From assembly GCA_001247695.2 (NCBI GenBank), contig LGRX02003556.1, positions 17,660-81,659 of the forward strand: a stretch of 64,000 bases of DNA. Direction: 5' to 3'. The notes beneath the pieces are model-generated. The model was not told the DNA's origin, ran no database searches, and saw nothing but the letters and a program-made list of their open reading frames with translations. This document shows positions 50,251-62,012 of the stretch, piece after piece (the first letter of the stretch is position 1; each line of letters begins with the position of its first letter). Both the position numbers and the translations under genes were made by a program. This DNA is from Cymbomonas tetramitiformis. Lineage: Eukaryota > Chlorophyta > Pyramimonadophyceae > Pyramimonadales > Pyramimonadaceae.

Positions 50251-50604
50251 TCAATCGAGATTGTCGGGGTGAAACTTCGGGTGACTCTGCAGTTTTAACA
50301 GATGGCGGCCAAGGCGTGTCAGACGAAAACGGGGACGGATTGGTTCTAACTCCAAGGCTCGACGCCACACGGGGTCGTGCCTCTCATGAAAATGTTTATG
50401 CCATAAATAGTTCATCCGATTCTTGTCCTCCCAAAGGTCAAAATACTTCCTCATACACTCTGGGCATTCGCCGTTTCTCATTCTAGCAACTGAATCCCTT
50501 TGCGCTTGCCTTCTCCTATCGTACCTCGCACGGATGAAGGGCAGAACAATAAAAAACAAAACATGTTTCGGATCGACCGTCAGGTTGATTCGCTGAGCGT
50601 CCAT
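50251..50604 (-). CDS. Hypothetical protein with C2-H zinc-like cluster (117 aa)
   Basis: Start at MDAQRINLTVDPKHVLFF (50604); a longer frame from 50679 is possible. A hydrophobic stretch (HVLFFIVLPFI) lies near the N-terminus. Then CPECMRKYFDLWEDKNRMNYLWHKHFHERH offers Cys/His in C2H2-like spacing. It may be a host gene or an exon. No neighbours confirm it. Confidence 0.3.
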   Translation of the reverse strand: MDAQRINLTVDPKHVLFFIVLPFIRARYDRRRQAQRDSVARMRNGECPECMRKYFDLWEDKNRMNYLWHKHFHERHDPVWRRALELEPIRPRFRLTRLGRHLLKLQSHPKFHPDNLD

Positions 50605-50679
50605 GTTCTTGGAATGTTGGTAGGAGGTGGGTGGATGGTGAGCGTAAGCAAAAAATGAACAGGGATGCCGTGAAAGCAA

Positions 50680-51550
50680 GTTTTATATGACCATGCAGAC
50701 ATGTGGTGTTTGTTCCATCCATGTGATACGCGTTCCCAAGGATTCCTTGGGCGTCCGAACAATCTGAGCTCGCAAATAATGTGCGATTGTAAAATCATAT
50801 TGTCGTTGGAATGTTGACCTGTTGACCATCGATGATTTCCCGAAAGGATTTGAGGGGACGAGGCTTGCCTAGTATTCAAAGTGGCTGTCATTATCGCTAC
50901 TTCCGTAGCTACCCATGAGAGGGTTCGAAGTCGTAATCAATCCATTCTCCGACATCATTGTACTCTCCATATCTCAATCCAAATGTCAGTGGCCTCAGTA
51001 CGGCGCCGGCTACAACCGAAGCGTGCACCCGTACATCACACGTGTTAAATCTATGATCGATGGATTCCCACAAAAATATGGGCGTCCGAGAAATATATTG
51101 AAGGGACCTACTACAGACCAAGGGTGGTCAAAACAATCGACTACCATGATACAAGAACTACAATAAACAAGTGGGTTCGTTAAGTCATGCACGCAGGATA
51201 AAACGATGCTATTCGTTTTTTAGGGTGCAAACCTTCATCTCCGCCTACGGCAGGTTCCCCTTTGGGTTGGGCTTGTGGCTCCAGCTTGTCGTTCGCTGAC
51301 ATCGTTATTCGCTTACTGGTAGGAGGTGGGGTCTATCGTGAGCGAAAGCGAGAAATGAATGCTGATGAAGAGATAGGCAGGCTTTAGAATGCGTGAAATT
51401 TTACATACCAAGCATGCGTATAGGCATAGCATGAGTCATACAATGAGTGCAAGGAAATCAAACGTGGTAATACCACGATAGTTCAACATTAGATATTCAC
51501 AATATATACTATTGTTTTACAACTTCTATATACAAGTTCATCGGACTGAT
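50680..51550. other. Intergenic DNA, no supported gene
   Basis: 'GGTAGGAGGTGGG...GTGAGCG(T/A)AAGC(A/G)' recurs at about 50618 and 51319, and 'GGGCGTCCGA' at about 50748 and 51078. These hint at diverged local duplicates. I see no other feature. Confidence 0.4.
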
Positions 51551-51554
51551 CGAG

Positions 51555-52345
51555 TTATTCACACATCTGGTCGTCATCATCGGACAAGGACGACAAAGAG
51601 GCTTCCTCGTCTGAACTCTCACCCTCTTCAGCCTCCGCGTTCTCTTTATCCTCTTTATCCTCTTTATCCTCTAATGGCGTGATTGCGTCGCGCAGTAAGA
51701 GTTTGGGTGTTCTATGCTGGGGTGGCTCAAAGCTCTTTGACATGTCGCTGGCGATGACTCGTTTGACCAACAAGTCATATTGCTCACCCGGGATCCATCG
51801 CTGTGTGCTTGCATTGATCTTTCGGCGCTCCTCTTCCGTGTCCCAGTCCCATGCTACTAATACTTCGCTTGGTGTATACGGCGCCACCTGCTTGGTACGT
51901 TGATGCAGCCGGAAACTTTCAGGTTTCGATGCCTTCTCCTTCGAAAGCCGGGAGTCTGCATTCTGGGCCTCCTTTTGGGAGGCGCTCGTGAGCTTAAATG
52001 TACCACAAGTCAACCACCGCAAACATTTTTCTCCTGCACCAGAAAGAAGATAAAAGAGGTATTAGATTGACATAAAACGTTGTGATGTTAAAAGCAGGTT
52101 GCGCGCGCAATCACATCAACAAACATTTCTCACCTTTCTCATTTAGCAGCTGCTCTTGTACCTCACAAAGGTACAGATATCTCGACCATCCTCGGCTCCT
52201 TCCCAGAGCGATACGAAACGGGTATTCCGTCCGGGCAGTCTTCTCGGACTCGGGCTGGAAGCTCTTCGATAAACTTTTCGTAGACGTCAAGCTTTGTCAT
52301 TCCTTGAGGCAGATGTGTTTCTTTCTTGTCCGGTTGATGTTGACC
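51555..52345 (-). CDS. Candidate spliced host gene, two exons
   Basis: The 3' exon (about 52036-51555) follows a good acceptor (TTTCTGGTGCAG, then GAGAAAAATG). It encodes CLRWLTCGTFKL... and ends in a very acidic Ser/Glu/Asp tail (EDKEDKEDKENAEAEEGESSDEE) with a short GATAAAGAG-type repeat. The 5' exon would read ...EYPFRIALGRSRGWSRYLYLCEVQEQLLNEK before a GTGAGA donor at about 52134; the joined phase is open. The true start was not found. No known domain; the tail suggests a nuclear protein. Confidence 0.35.
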
Positions 52346-52543
52346 TTGCTCTTTGGCAATCTTCTGCAGAAAGGTTTTCGCTGCTGAAACCTTTAGAGAG
52401 TTTTTTGGGAATATATGACAAGCCCTGTACTTGCACTTGTTTGCTGTTTCCGTGCAGCCTGAAAAGGGGAAAATGTATATTATTATAATGAATCTGATGC
52501 AAAGAATGGGAGCCTACAGGAAAACTGTAAATTGGTTTACCTG

Positions 52544-54118
52544 TTATGTTTTCTTCCGGCAAATAAATCCTTTATCAGCTTCGTCAGCCGTCCATGAGAT
52601 ATGGCGAAAGAATCGGAAGCCCTCCACAATGGCAAATAGCTCGATCTCAGGAATAGGCCAACGTCTCTGTGTATCGGAGAGAGTGACGCTGTGATAGCCA
52701 CATGGCTTCATACCTTTTCCTTGATCCTGTAGTATCACTTGACCAACGTGTGTGCCTGATCCATCGACCTCCATAATAGATGGCAGTTTCTGATCTGGAA
52801 GCTGTAGTACTGGAGCATTACAGATGGCACTTTTGAGGTTATCAAATGCCTGCTGCTGCTCAGATTCCCAGACAAACTCTGCATTATCTTTAAGGAGACG
52901 ATTGAGCGGCTCGGCAATCTTGGAGAACTTTGGTATGAATCTCCTAAATTGACCGACCATGCCCAAGAATGACCGAAGGGATGACTTGCCATCTTTAGCC
53001 ATACGGCGTAGAAGCTGCTTTCCAACGGTAGGACCATAAGACACTGGAGGCTGTATTGCCATTACTGCTCGGATTATGTCTTCGATGATGAATAAGCCTG
53101 CTTCAGAGATGTGATGTCCGATAAAGTCTATGGATCTGACGAACAACTCCACCTTGGAAGGCCTGATGAAGAACTGGTGATCTCTGCAACGCTGGAGAAA
53201 CTGTCGGACATGACTCACGTGGCTGTCAAAGTCCGGACTGTATACAATAGTATCATCCATGAAAATGACAAGGAACCGATCGATGAAGTCGAAGAATGCC
53301 CGATTTCCTACACGTAGAGCTGTTGCAGGAGCATTGGTCAATCCGAAAGGCATAACTGTCCACTCATAGGAACCGTATCTGGTGCGAATAGCTGTTTTGT
53401 GAATGTCATCTGGATGTATAGGGATCTGATGGAAAAACTGATTGAAGTCAAATCTGCTAAACCATCGTGCACCTTTTAGCTGTTCAAGAAGGGTGTCGTG
53501 AGGTGGCAATGGATACGTGTCCTTAATTGTGATGTTATTAAGGGCTCGATAATCACAGCACATCCTCCACTTCCCACCTGGCTTAGGAGCGAAAATGATA
53601 GGACATCCATATGGAGATGATGACGGACGAAGGATACCCAATTCGACATATTTGATGATCTGTCGTTTGAGCTCTTCCATCATGGGCACTGGTATGGTAC
53701 GAACTGGCTGCGATGGCGGCTTGTGCCCAGGTTCAATGTTGATTCGATGATAACCACCTTCAAACCGTTCTGGCCTATGACCAGCTGGAAGATCCTCCTG
53801 GAATATGTCTGAAAAGTCTTCCCTCATTTGATCACGTGCTGCTGTGACCTCTGGGTCTTCCATAGTGGTGTCTGAGTCTGCTGCTGCGAAGACCAGTTCA
53901 CCATCGACCTCTGAGAGAAAGAAGAGATAAGCTACGGCTTCTTCAGCCGAACCACTGGATCGAATACGACGTAGGTGCTTTCTCATGGTGGTGGCACTGA
54001 CCAATTCCATTTCAGGAAGGCCATCTGAGCCTGGAGTCTGTTCAACTCTGGATAATACTGTGCGAACACTGGAGCCTGATGAGATAGCATCTTGCTTCGC
54101 CATTCTCGAGTCCGACAT
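52544..54118 (-). pseudogene. Ty3/gypsy RT-RNase H fragment
   Basis: A 524-codon frame carries gypsy RT: 'SSSPYGCPIIFAPKPGGKWRMCCDYRALN', 'RFDFNQFFHQIPI', and the catalytic FMDDTIVYS near residue 286. A connection domain and the start of RNase H (IMEVDGSGTHVGQ) follow. Integrase is missing and RNase H is cut at about 52560. Upstream there is no protease. The first codons (MAKQDA) lie in sequence shared with the LTR-like repeat, so a deletion has fused LTR and pol. It differs in sequence from the methyltransferase-bearing gypsy. Confidence 0.85.
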
Positions 54119-54352
54119 ACGGCCTCTCGATGACAGGTGTCATTCAAGTCTTTCCTTGAATAAATGACAGATGATGTGACTTATCATCTCGATGACATGA
54201 CAGTCATAGTCGACCGTACTGACGACTGTCTGTCATTATAATATATGACATGACTCGACATGACATGACATGGTATGACATGTCTGACAGGTATGACACG
54301 TATGACACGTATGACATGTATGACACATGTGTCATCGGTCATAACCCTGACA
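54100..54352 (-). repeat. Truncated LTR-like repeat, copy 2
   Basis: On the minus strand it starts TGTCAGGGTTATGACCGATG (at 54352) and matches the first third of 374-973, including the GTCAT-rich part and ATGGCGAAGCAAGA, then switches to gypsy pol. Confidence 0.6.
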
Positions 54353-54858
54353 CAACAGGATATTGCGCTGCAGGCAACACAGGAAATGGAGCTACCAGAA
54401 ACACAGAATATGGGCATGGAAGCACAACAGGACGCCGAGGGCGAGCTTATTGAAATGGCCCGACAACAGGAGGACGCACAGGAGGAATGGAGAGCACTCC
54501 AGGAAATGGCACAACAACAAGCAGCGGCACAAAGGGAGACACACCTTGCGAAAGAATGGAGAAGGGCCTCGATGGAAAAAATACGGATAGCGGCTCAAGA
54601 AAAGCCAGAGAAATACATGTAGCACTTAGAGGGGGACAAAGCCATGCACAAGCTCTCTAATGGCGGATACTGGAAGGAGGGAACAGAATACCTGAACGAA
54701 CATGGCGTGACTATCCTGCTGAGATGCAGGGCGAACAAGCTGCCAGCAGGTCCATACAAAAAACGGCAAGGAGGGAAACGGGCACAAAAGTACAAATGCT
54801 GCGGAATGCCCAGACAAGTGAATGCGGGCTCGGGGTTTATTCCGGATTAATTTTGGGC
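54353..54858 (+). pseudogene. Probable LINE-derived fragment
   Basis: Two consecutive frames: a Gln/Glu-rich helical stretch (LTQQDIALQATQEMEL...) to 54622, and 'HGVTILLRCRANKLPAGPYKKRQ...YKCCGMP' (54644-54850). The second resembles the C-terminal 'LRxRANxLP' region with Cys pair found after the RT of non-LTR elements. It is very incomplete, and the first part could be unrelated. Confidence 0.3.
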
Positions 54859-54894
54859 CGAAAACTAGATTAAAAATGATAGTTCCTACTTAAC

Positions 54895-55516
54895 CCCTAT
54901 GGAGCGGGTGGAATTTTTTGCCAAAAGCACTAGTTTCACAAATGCGCCGTTTTCACGGTATATGGTACCTTGGTAAGTGTGGGTGATTCGTTACATGTTC
55001 CATAACTCCTATAAAGTGATTTTGATCTATAAAATACATGATCGCATTATATATACAACGATATATCGGTGATATACAAGCCAAAAAACACGTTTTCCAG
55101 GAACCAAAAGTGTCAAAAATCAGTTCTCACAACCGCTTATTCGAGTATTAGGTCGCCCCTCGACCATAAAACAATCGCCTTTACTAATGCCTTGAAATTG
55201 GTAATGGTGGCTGTAGTTAAACGCACCAATACATCGAAATATTCGAGCAATAAGGTGAAGAAAACACCAAAAAACAACGAAAAAACATCATTTGTCAAAT
55301 GTTTTCCATACTTAAGGCCATATTGTGTGTTTTCGGGGGAAATCGACTGTTGGGAAAGTAAGTATTGGCCATATGAGGTGCATGGTCATTTTATATGATA
55401 GTGGTCACTGAACCAACAAATCCTTGTCGATGAATGGCATCTACACCTCGATTTTGCACACTTTAAGATACTTTTGACCCAAATTTTATGCCTAGAAATA
55501 AGCAACTTTGGGGATT
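54895..55516 (+). mobile_element. piggyBac-type MITE, copy 2 (partial)
   Basis: It begins TTAA (54891-54894) then CCCCTATGGAGCGG and matches the reverse complement of 7300-6680 with few changes. It diverges after 'GCAACTTTGGGGATTT' and the far inverted end is not found, so it is truncated or has a different 3' part. Confidence 0.8.
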
Positions 55517-55689
55517 TCACTACGAGAGATGGCCAATCAAGGGGATATTTTCCCGATTGTGAATACGTGAATTCCCGTCGGGAATTCCTCCTAGGACCTT
55601 CTGTCAGTCTAGGAACTCCCACGCAAGTATGCATGACATCATTAAATTTTGGATTAAAAATATTAAATGTATATATTCGTTTGCAAATC

Positions 55690-56428
55690 AAGTTTGAAAT
55701 ACCTCAACTCAGGTTTCGTTTCACACAAGGGGGGGGGTACTGGGAATGGGAATGGGAACTTCCATATAGAACACATGGAATCTGCAAAACGGGAATTCCC
55801 AGTGGGAATTTTAGAAAAAAACCTTATTTTTTCTCATAACTCAAGTTTGAAATACCTCAACTTAGGTTTCGTTTCACACAAAGGGGGGGGTACTGGGAAT
55901 GGGAATGGGAACTTTATATAGAACATGAAAAATGGAAAACCCAGGAATTCCAAGTGGGAAATTTTAGAAAAAACCTTATTTTTTTCTCATAACTCAAGTT
56001 TGAAATACCTCAACTCAGGTTTGGTTTCACACAGGGGGAGGGGTACTGGGAATGGGAATGGGAACTTCCATATAGAACACATGGAATCTGCAAAACGGGA
56101 ATTCCCAGTGGGAATTTTAGAAAAAACCTTATTTTTTCTCATAACTCAAGATTGAAATACCTCAACTCGGGTTTCGTTTCACACAGGGGGGGGGTACTGG
56201 GAATGGGAATGGGAACTTCCATATAGAACACATGAAAAATGGAAAACGGGAATTCCCAGTGGGAATTTTAGAAATAACCTTATTTTTTCTCATAGCTCAA
56301 GATTGAAATACCAACTCAGGTTTCGTTTCACACAGGGGGGGGGTACCGGGAATGGGAATGGGAACTTCCATATAGAACACATGGAATCTGCAAAACGGGA
56401 ATTCCCAGTGGGAATTTTAGAAAAAACC
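55690..56428 (+). repeat. Minisatellite, five copies of about 152 bp
   Basis: Units start AAGTTTGAAATACCTCAACTC near 55690, 55843, 55996, 56148 and 56299. Each has a G-run of 5-9, (TGGGAA)n, 'GGGAATTCCCAGTGGGAATTTTAGAAAA' and a poly-T tract. The units differ at a few percent of positions. Confidence 0.93.
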
Positions 56429-56429
56429 T

Positions 56430-58530
56430 AAATGCACTCCCTGATGATATTTAGGTATACCAACTATAAGCGGATTATCCACTTTAGTGATAACTTATCA
56501 ACCTATGATATGTTTGAGCATATGACTGTGCTCTAAAAGTATATCAAAAATGATATCTCTAAATTTCAAACATATCTGGACATAGCTTGATTATAATCAA
56601 AGCAGTTTAGCACAGCACATATATATGTGTGTGTATGTCCACAACAACCTATGTCAGCTCAATACATGTATGTACTGATCTGGTTAGGTACATGCATTTG
56701 TGCTGATCAATACTGAGTCAATTGTTAGAATGCAGTATAGTGGTTGTTGTTGCTCCAGCGATGTGTGAGAGTGAATGGACTGTGCTCAACAATTACCAGC
56801 TGTTGTAATGAGCACAGTATTCTGTCTTCGTTCGGGTCTGGAGATAACTCCATCCAGCCCTACAGCATGTTGTCTTATTCTGCTCCCATATGTATCGCCA
56901 TGTTTGACATTCCACACGCACATGTGTTTGTGGAATGGTATCCATATCATAATGCACATGATAGACATTATAGTTGATTAATTCACTCTGAGTCGGTGAA
57001 TGTCAATATATACAGTAAATGTCAGTGTGTGTGCAATGTGTAGTACTGCTGATTAGTACTACTTTTGCCAGAGCGTGTGTGTTCACTTTACACACTTACA
57101 GGAAGGTGACTTCTGGTATTACAATATTCCCAGATAGTTATCATGCAGGATTGTGATCAGCATACCATGTACTGAATGAATCTAGCATGATATATATCAA
57201 GTTAAGGGTTATTGTAATCCTGATATAATCTCATTCACAATAATGAGTTGCTGGTTGATTTTACATGTAGCTCTGGTGAGTATTCCTTCCAGTAATCCAC
57301 CATAGAACGGTATGTGATCCGAAGAGCATCTCGGCTCCACCGGGACATAACGAGCTAATTATGATGTTAAGACTACTTTCAGGCACCTTATGCTAACATG
57401 AGTTCTAATATAATCTAGCATGCACTGCAATGTGCTTGTGGAATGTTCCGTACATTGCAAAATGATGCTAATGTTCCAGTTGCTAACGTGATCAAACTGG
57501 TATATATATACTACAGCTGATATCGTGATCAAGCTGCTTTGGTGATGCAAGCACAACTTACAATATTGCAGTCACTCAGTATAGAATGTATACATGGTGT
57601 AATGCTGCATGTACTCATGTGCTGCATGTTGGTGTGTGCTGCATATACTCATGTGCTGCATGTTGGTGTATAATGCAATCATTGCAAGCTCAGTATACAC
57701 ATCTCTTGCACACTATATTGCAAATAAGCATACAAATGCTGACGGTTTGAAATATTTCTGCAGTCATCAATATATGGTGTGAAATGCTGCAGTATAGTAA
57801 TCATGTGTCCATCATGCGTCCATCCAAAATATCCCTGCGAGTATACAATTATTCTGCAGAGGATATTGACGCGCGTAACATGGCATATGTACGGATGGCG
57901 GACACTGTAGACATGTGCATGTCTCGCTGCATGTAGATACATCAGGAATCATGCGCCCTAAAATCGTGCGTTTATTGCATCCGATGAAATCATGACAGGT
58001 GCACATCGCGCTGACGAGCTAAAAATCATCGTACGAGCGGATTATTGTGTACGGTTCGAGCGGATCATTTGCGAAAATTGATGTTGCCAATTATTTCACA
58101 AAGTATATCATTGTCACCGGTGTATTGTCGCATGAATGAATGCGATCGCGCTATCAAACGAAATTTCGTACGTCCAGTTGCAGTTGATGTAAATCATATG
58201 TACTGACGATCATTTTTCGTTCGCGCATCTGCATCTCGCATACCGTGACAACTCTGCGAATTTTGACATCATATGTATGCGATCCGTACACTGTGCGCAC
58301 ACCTTGTCGCTTATAGTATTAAGACGACTTCTCTGCGAATGCTGTCAGCTGCGAACATGTTCGCGATGATAAATCCTCGCGCAATCTCTTTGCTTTTGCA
58401 GCGGTATATGCAATATCAAATATTCGTGCGGATACGACGCCAATTACGTGCTCACGCTCCGCAACCTGCATATACAAAATTTATTGATATCTACGCGCTG
58501 CACTCACTTGAGTTCTCGTTCTCGTGCCTT
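56430..58530. other. Long intergenic stretch
   Basis: I see no gene with coding character on either strand. Short repeats 'ACTCATGTGCTGCATGTTGGTGT' occur at 57612-57670. The rest looks unique. Confidence 0.45.
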
Positions 58531-59125
58531 GACGAGTTCAGAATACCATCTATTAGGGCTGAATAAACGAGCCCTCAGTATATTAATAATATGCTGGTGT
58601 TTATTGGACAGTAAACACACATGCAACGTATGAGCGGAGATGAGTGCAGGCTTCTGTGAGAAGATGCTGCCTCTAGCACAACGCTAGCTCATCTAAATAC
58701 CAAATGTCTCCCATCGCATAGATGGTACCGCCATTGGGTTGTGAACCCGAGACATTGGTTGAACGACCAGTATCGTCAGAACGAATAATACGTTCGCCCC
58801 ATAATACTGCGCATGCTTGTTCCGCACATGCTTGAAGCGAAGATGATTTCTTGTTTGTTACTTCAAGATGTATCTTGCTTTGCCATCTTCGAGTTCGACA
58901 TACGAACTCTCGATGACAGGTGTCATTCAAGTCTTTCCTTGAATAATGACAGATGATGTGACTTATCATCTGACGACATGTACAGTCATAGTCGACCGTA
59001 CTGGCGACTGTCTGTCATTATAATATATGACATGACTCGACATGACATGACATGGTATGACATGTCTGACAGTTATGACACGTATGACATGTATGACACA
59101 TATGTCATCGGTCATGACCCTGACA
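58530..59125 (-). repeat. LTR-like repeat, copy 3
   Basis: On the minus strand it begins TGTCAGGGTCATGACCGATG (59125). It matches 374-973 through the GCAAAGCAAGA block and 'TCTCGGGTTCACAACCCAATGG' to about 58530. The far boundary is unclear. Probably a solo LTR. Confidence 0.55.
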
Positions 59126-59633
59126 CACAGTGTTCTTCCTTTTAATACATTTATATTTGCAGACGTCGTGCTCGCATGTCGCGATGCGATCTAGCGGTCT
59201 CCCTTTTACATCGTCTGCATGTCAAACACGCATGGTGCAATTATGAAATATATCTGCCTACAATTCGCTTCCTGTATCGCGACTGTCGAGCCTGCGTGTC
59301 GGTTGGGATGCATCCAACGGGATATCTGCCAAGACGCCATGCGAATGGAGACGATACACATTTGAATTCAGCCATTGGCACTACCATGCGAGTATAAAAT
59401 GTCAATCATGCCAATCAAGCACATATATTCAAGCAAATGCGCAGATGGCATCACGATATGCAAGTGTGGCATTTGCGATACAGGAAGCGAGTTGTGAGCG
59501 TGTGCTTGTGCGAATGGGGTATATGAATAGCAGTGATTACTTGTGCTTCGATACAATTTAATCAATAATTAGAAATCCCTCAGATGGGATGCTTCGCCGA
59601 CAAGTGGCATTACCAATTTATACACCTGTGTGA
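59126..59633. other. Intergenic DNA, no supported gene
   Basis: 'CGCTTCCTGTATCGC' occurs near 59265 and its reverse complement near 59475 (GCGATACAGGAAGCG), in a loose inverted repeat of roughly 200 bp. I see no gene. Confidence 0.4.
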
Positions 59634-59703
59634 TAATGTTTATCGAATAAAAATATTTTCCGAAGTTTTGTGTAAAGTCGACCTCGCGTAAGCCATACCT
59701 TGA
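59634..59703. mobile_element. Tc1/mariner-type MITE fragment, copy 2
   Basis: Matches 12100-12168, ending GCCATACCTTGA next to TA (59704-59705). Only the right half is present. It breaks the coding frame of the gene to its right. Confidence 0.8.
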
Positions 59704-60858
59704 TATGGGAGAGGTTCTTACCGAGGAACTTAAAGGCGTCTTGATTGATGGCGAGGTTCTCGTCTTGGAGATACTCTTCAGGGTCGCTATTGTGGCCTTC
59801 CACAAAGTAGGATGTGTACTTATGCGTGGCATAGTTGGCGAACTCGGGGGTGGCGATAACCAATGCACAGTCCTCCTCTTGTGTGGAGATCATGAATCGT
59901 ACGTCTGGATGGTCACGAACGAGGAAGTATTGTTTAAGTTCCCTATGGAACACTTCACGGTTTGGATCCTCCACGAAGGCGATACATGACATGCCGAAAT
60001 CAAAGCGTGTCTCCCACACCTATGTTCGTGTGCCAGCCATCCATACCACTTACTGTCATACCGTGCACAGACCATCCACACGGTTTGAGGGTTTGAGCGA
60101 GGGTTTGAGGATGTGAGGGAGATTAAACTTTGAGTCGCACCTGGTCTCCAGATCTTTGTTCCCAGTATATGGCTTTCCCGACCCGATATACTTTGTGCTC
60201 GACCTGCGACAAGCTAGCTAGCATATTTAGGCGAGGTGTACACATTGTCGTGGCGGTTCTACTTGCATAAAACGAAGCAAAGGAACATTGGAGTCACACT
60301 TACCTCACGAAAGGTTTCGCCGCTCGCTTGACAAACAACCACGGAGCGTTTCAACTCCGAGAAGGACTTAGGAGGAGGCCTTGGTGGTGGTTGAAGCAAA
60401 GCAGGTTTTTTGGGTTTGCGGGCACCATCTAAAGCTGCTGCTTCACACTCAGACTTCCACGTGTGTAAACGTTTTGCGTTCTCAAGTTTCCTATTCTCAA
60501 CCTCTAATTTCTTTGCTTGCTTCATTCTGGCCTCGTTATCCTTGTATTCTTGGGACTGATGGTTCTCTAAAGTTCTTTTTGGCGCTTTAGAAATTTTGTC
60601 GGGAACCTCTGATACTGGCTCGTGACAGGTACAATGCTCTTTCTTACCAGGCAGTGCATACTCTGCCTTGGGGATATCACAGTTCAAGATGCATATCGGT
60701 TGGTGCACTTTGGCGCGGGCATCAGTGTCTTTTGCAACCTCTTCCCCTAGCCGTTCTTGGAATATGCTATGGACCACCATACTACCATACTCTACGCATT
60801 TTTCTATGATACTCATGAAGCTCCTGAGGTAAGCTTCAACGTTAGGCCCCTCGGGCAT
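59704..60858 (-). pseudogene. Host-type spliced gene truncated by a MITE
   Basis: The first exon reads from MPEGPNVEAYLRSFMSIIEKC (60858) to FRE at 60304. A strong donor (GAG then GTAAGTGTG) and an acceptor (ACATAG then GTGTGGGAG) remove 60303-60020 in phase 0. The second exon reads VWETRFDFGMSCIAFVEDPNRE... to 59704, where MITE sequence follows. Exon 1 is Lys/Pro-rich with a CTCHE cluster; exon 2 looks globular. No known family is recognised. The C-terminus is lost or replaced by MITE codons (IKVWLTRGRLYTKLRK). Confidence 0.5.
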
Positions 60859-60980
60859 ACTCTATCTGCAAGAGGTCAAGAATACAGTCAAGAAAGAATA
60901 GGAAACACCGCCAAGATAAGCCTGATTACAAAAGTTAAATTACAATCAAAACACAATACTGTTCATACTAGTTGTTCATA

Positions 60981-61397
60981 CTAGTCCACTTCTAGGGGGG
61001 GACGTGTTAAGCAAGTGGCACACGTACACGAAAGGAAAGGAGCCCTTTTCGGAATGGCAGGAGTAGGGTTGATAGGTCGGTCTTTCATTAGTTCGTCATA
61101 CACCCAAGCCGGCACATGTGGCTCAAGGTTGTCCGGTTGTTCAGGCGCGAGCTGTTTCGGCTTACTTTCAGACAAATCACTGAGCACGACATACTCGATC
61201 ACTTCAGGCTCTGGCTTCGAAATAGGGGCAACCACAGGGTCAAGCTTGCGATGCTTGGGGGGCTCCTCAGCCCGGTGTAAATTGGGGGGCTCCTCCTCAT
61301 TATGAGAGATAGAGGAGTCCTCAAGGAGGTCAGGTGTAGAAGTTCTCTCAACAGTAGCCATGCGTGCTCGTTTCATAGTTCTCGGCCTCCTGTTCAC
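60981..61397 (-). CDS. Hypothetical Pro/Glu-rich protein (138 aa) or 5' exon
   Basis: 138 residues from MNRRPRTMKRARMATVERTS. It has repeated 'EEPPNLHRAEEPPKHR', a SKPEPEVIEYVVLSDLSESKPK segment and a C-terminal CTCATC cluster. It lies upstream of the spliced gene on the same strand and could be its 5' exon, but no donor/acceptor pair keeps the frame convincingly. Confidence 0.35.
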   Translation of the reverse strand: MNRRPRTMKRARMATVERTSTPDLLEDSSISHNEEEPPNLHRAEEPPKHRKLDPVVAPISKPEPEVIEYVVLSDLSESKPKQLAPEQPDNLEPHVPAWVYDELMKDRPINPTPAIPKRAPFLSCTCATCLTRPPLEVD

Positions 61398-62012
61398 ATT
61401 GAAATAACAAATAATATTACTCGTAGGGCTTTCCCTAATAGAGTTTTGGACCTGTACAGTGTGAGTACTAACCTAAAACACTATACGAACTCAGAACGTG
61501 CCACGTTTGGAAAGACGTGTACGTTTCGACACTGGCTGGGTTGCCGCACGAGTCTTACGCTTCTCAATCTTGGCGACAGTATTGCGAGGTGGAGCAGGGG
61601 GAGGGGGGGGGAGGTCGGGGAGCGCGTAGGGAAGCTGGAAATAAATTATTCACAGCTGTTTTTGGCCGCAAAAAGGATAGATCATCGTTCCACATCTCCC
61701 ATTCGGAAGGCGTGAGAGAGATTTGAGAGGCAGGAGAGTCTTGCATGGAGTCTTGCATGCTGAAAGAAGAGAAGAATGCACTATTAAGACATTATTATTT
61801 GAGAGGGTTGAGGGAAAAAAGTGAAATTGCATGTGGGAAAATATGCAGGAAGCTCACGTGAGAGAATGTTGAAAAGTGAGTGGTCTTGAGGAGCCTGCAC
61901 AACAATAAACAGCGATAATTGACAAACAATGTGTTGTAAAAAATGTTACTGAGGCCATAGTGGTCGCTTGGACGTATTAATCTCGCTTTGGCGGCATGTT
62001 TTGGGTGCTAGA
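61398..62012. other. Intergenic DNA, no supported gene
   Basis: Contains a G-rich tract (GAGGGGGGGGGAGG near 61600). No feature I can defend. Confidence 0.4.

Noticed and set aside
55690..56428. CRISPR-like array
   Set aside because: The 152-bp units are whole-unit tandem repeats without unique spacers, and the DNA is eukaryotic.
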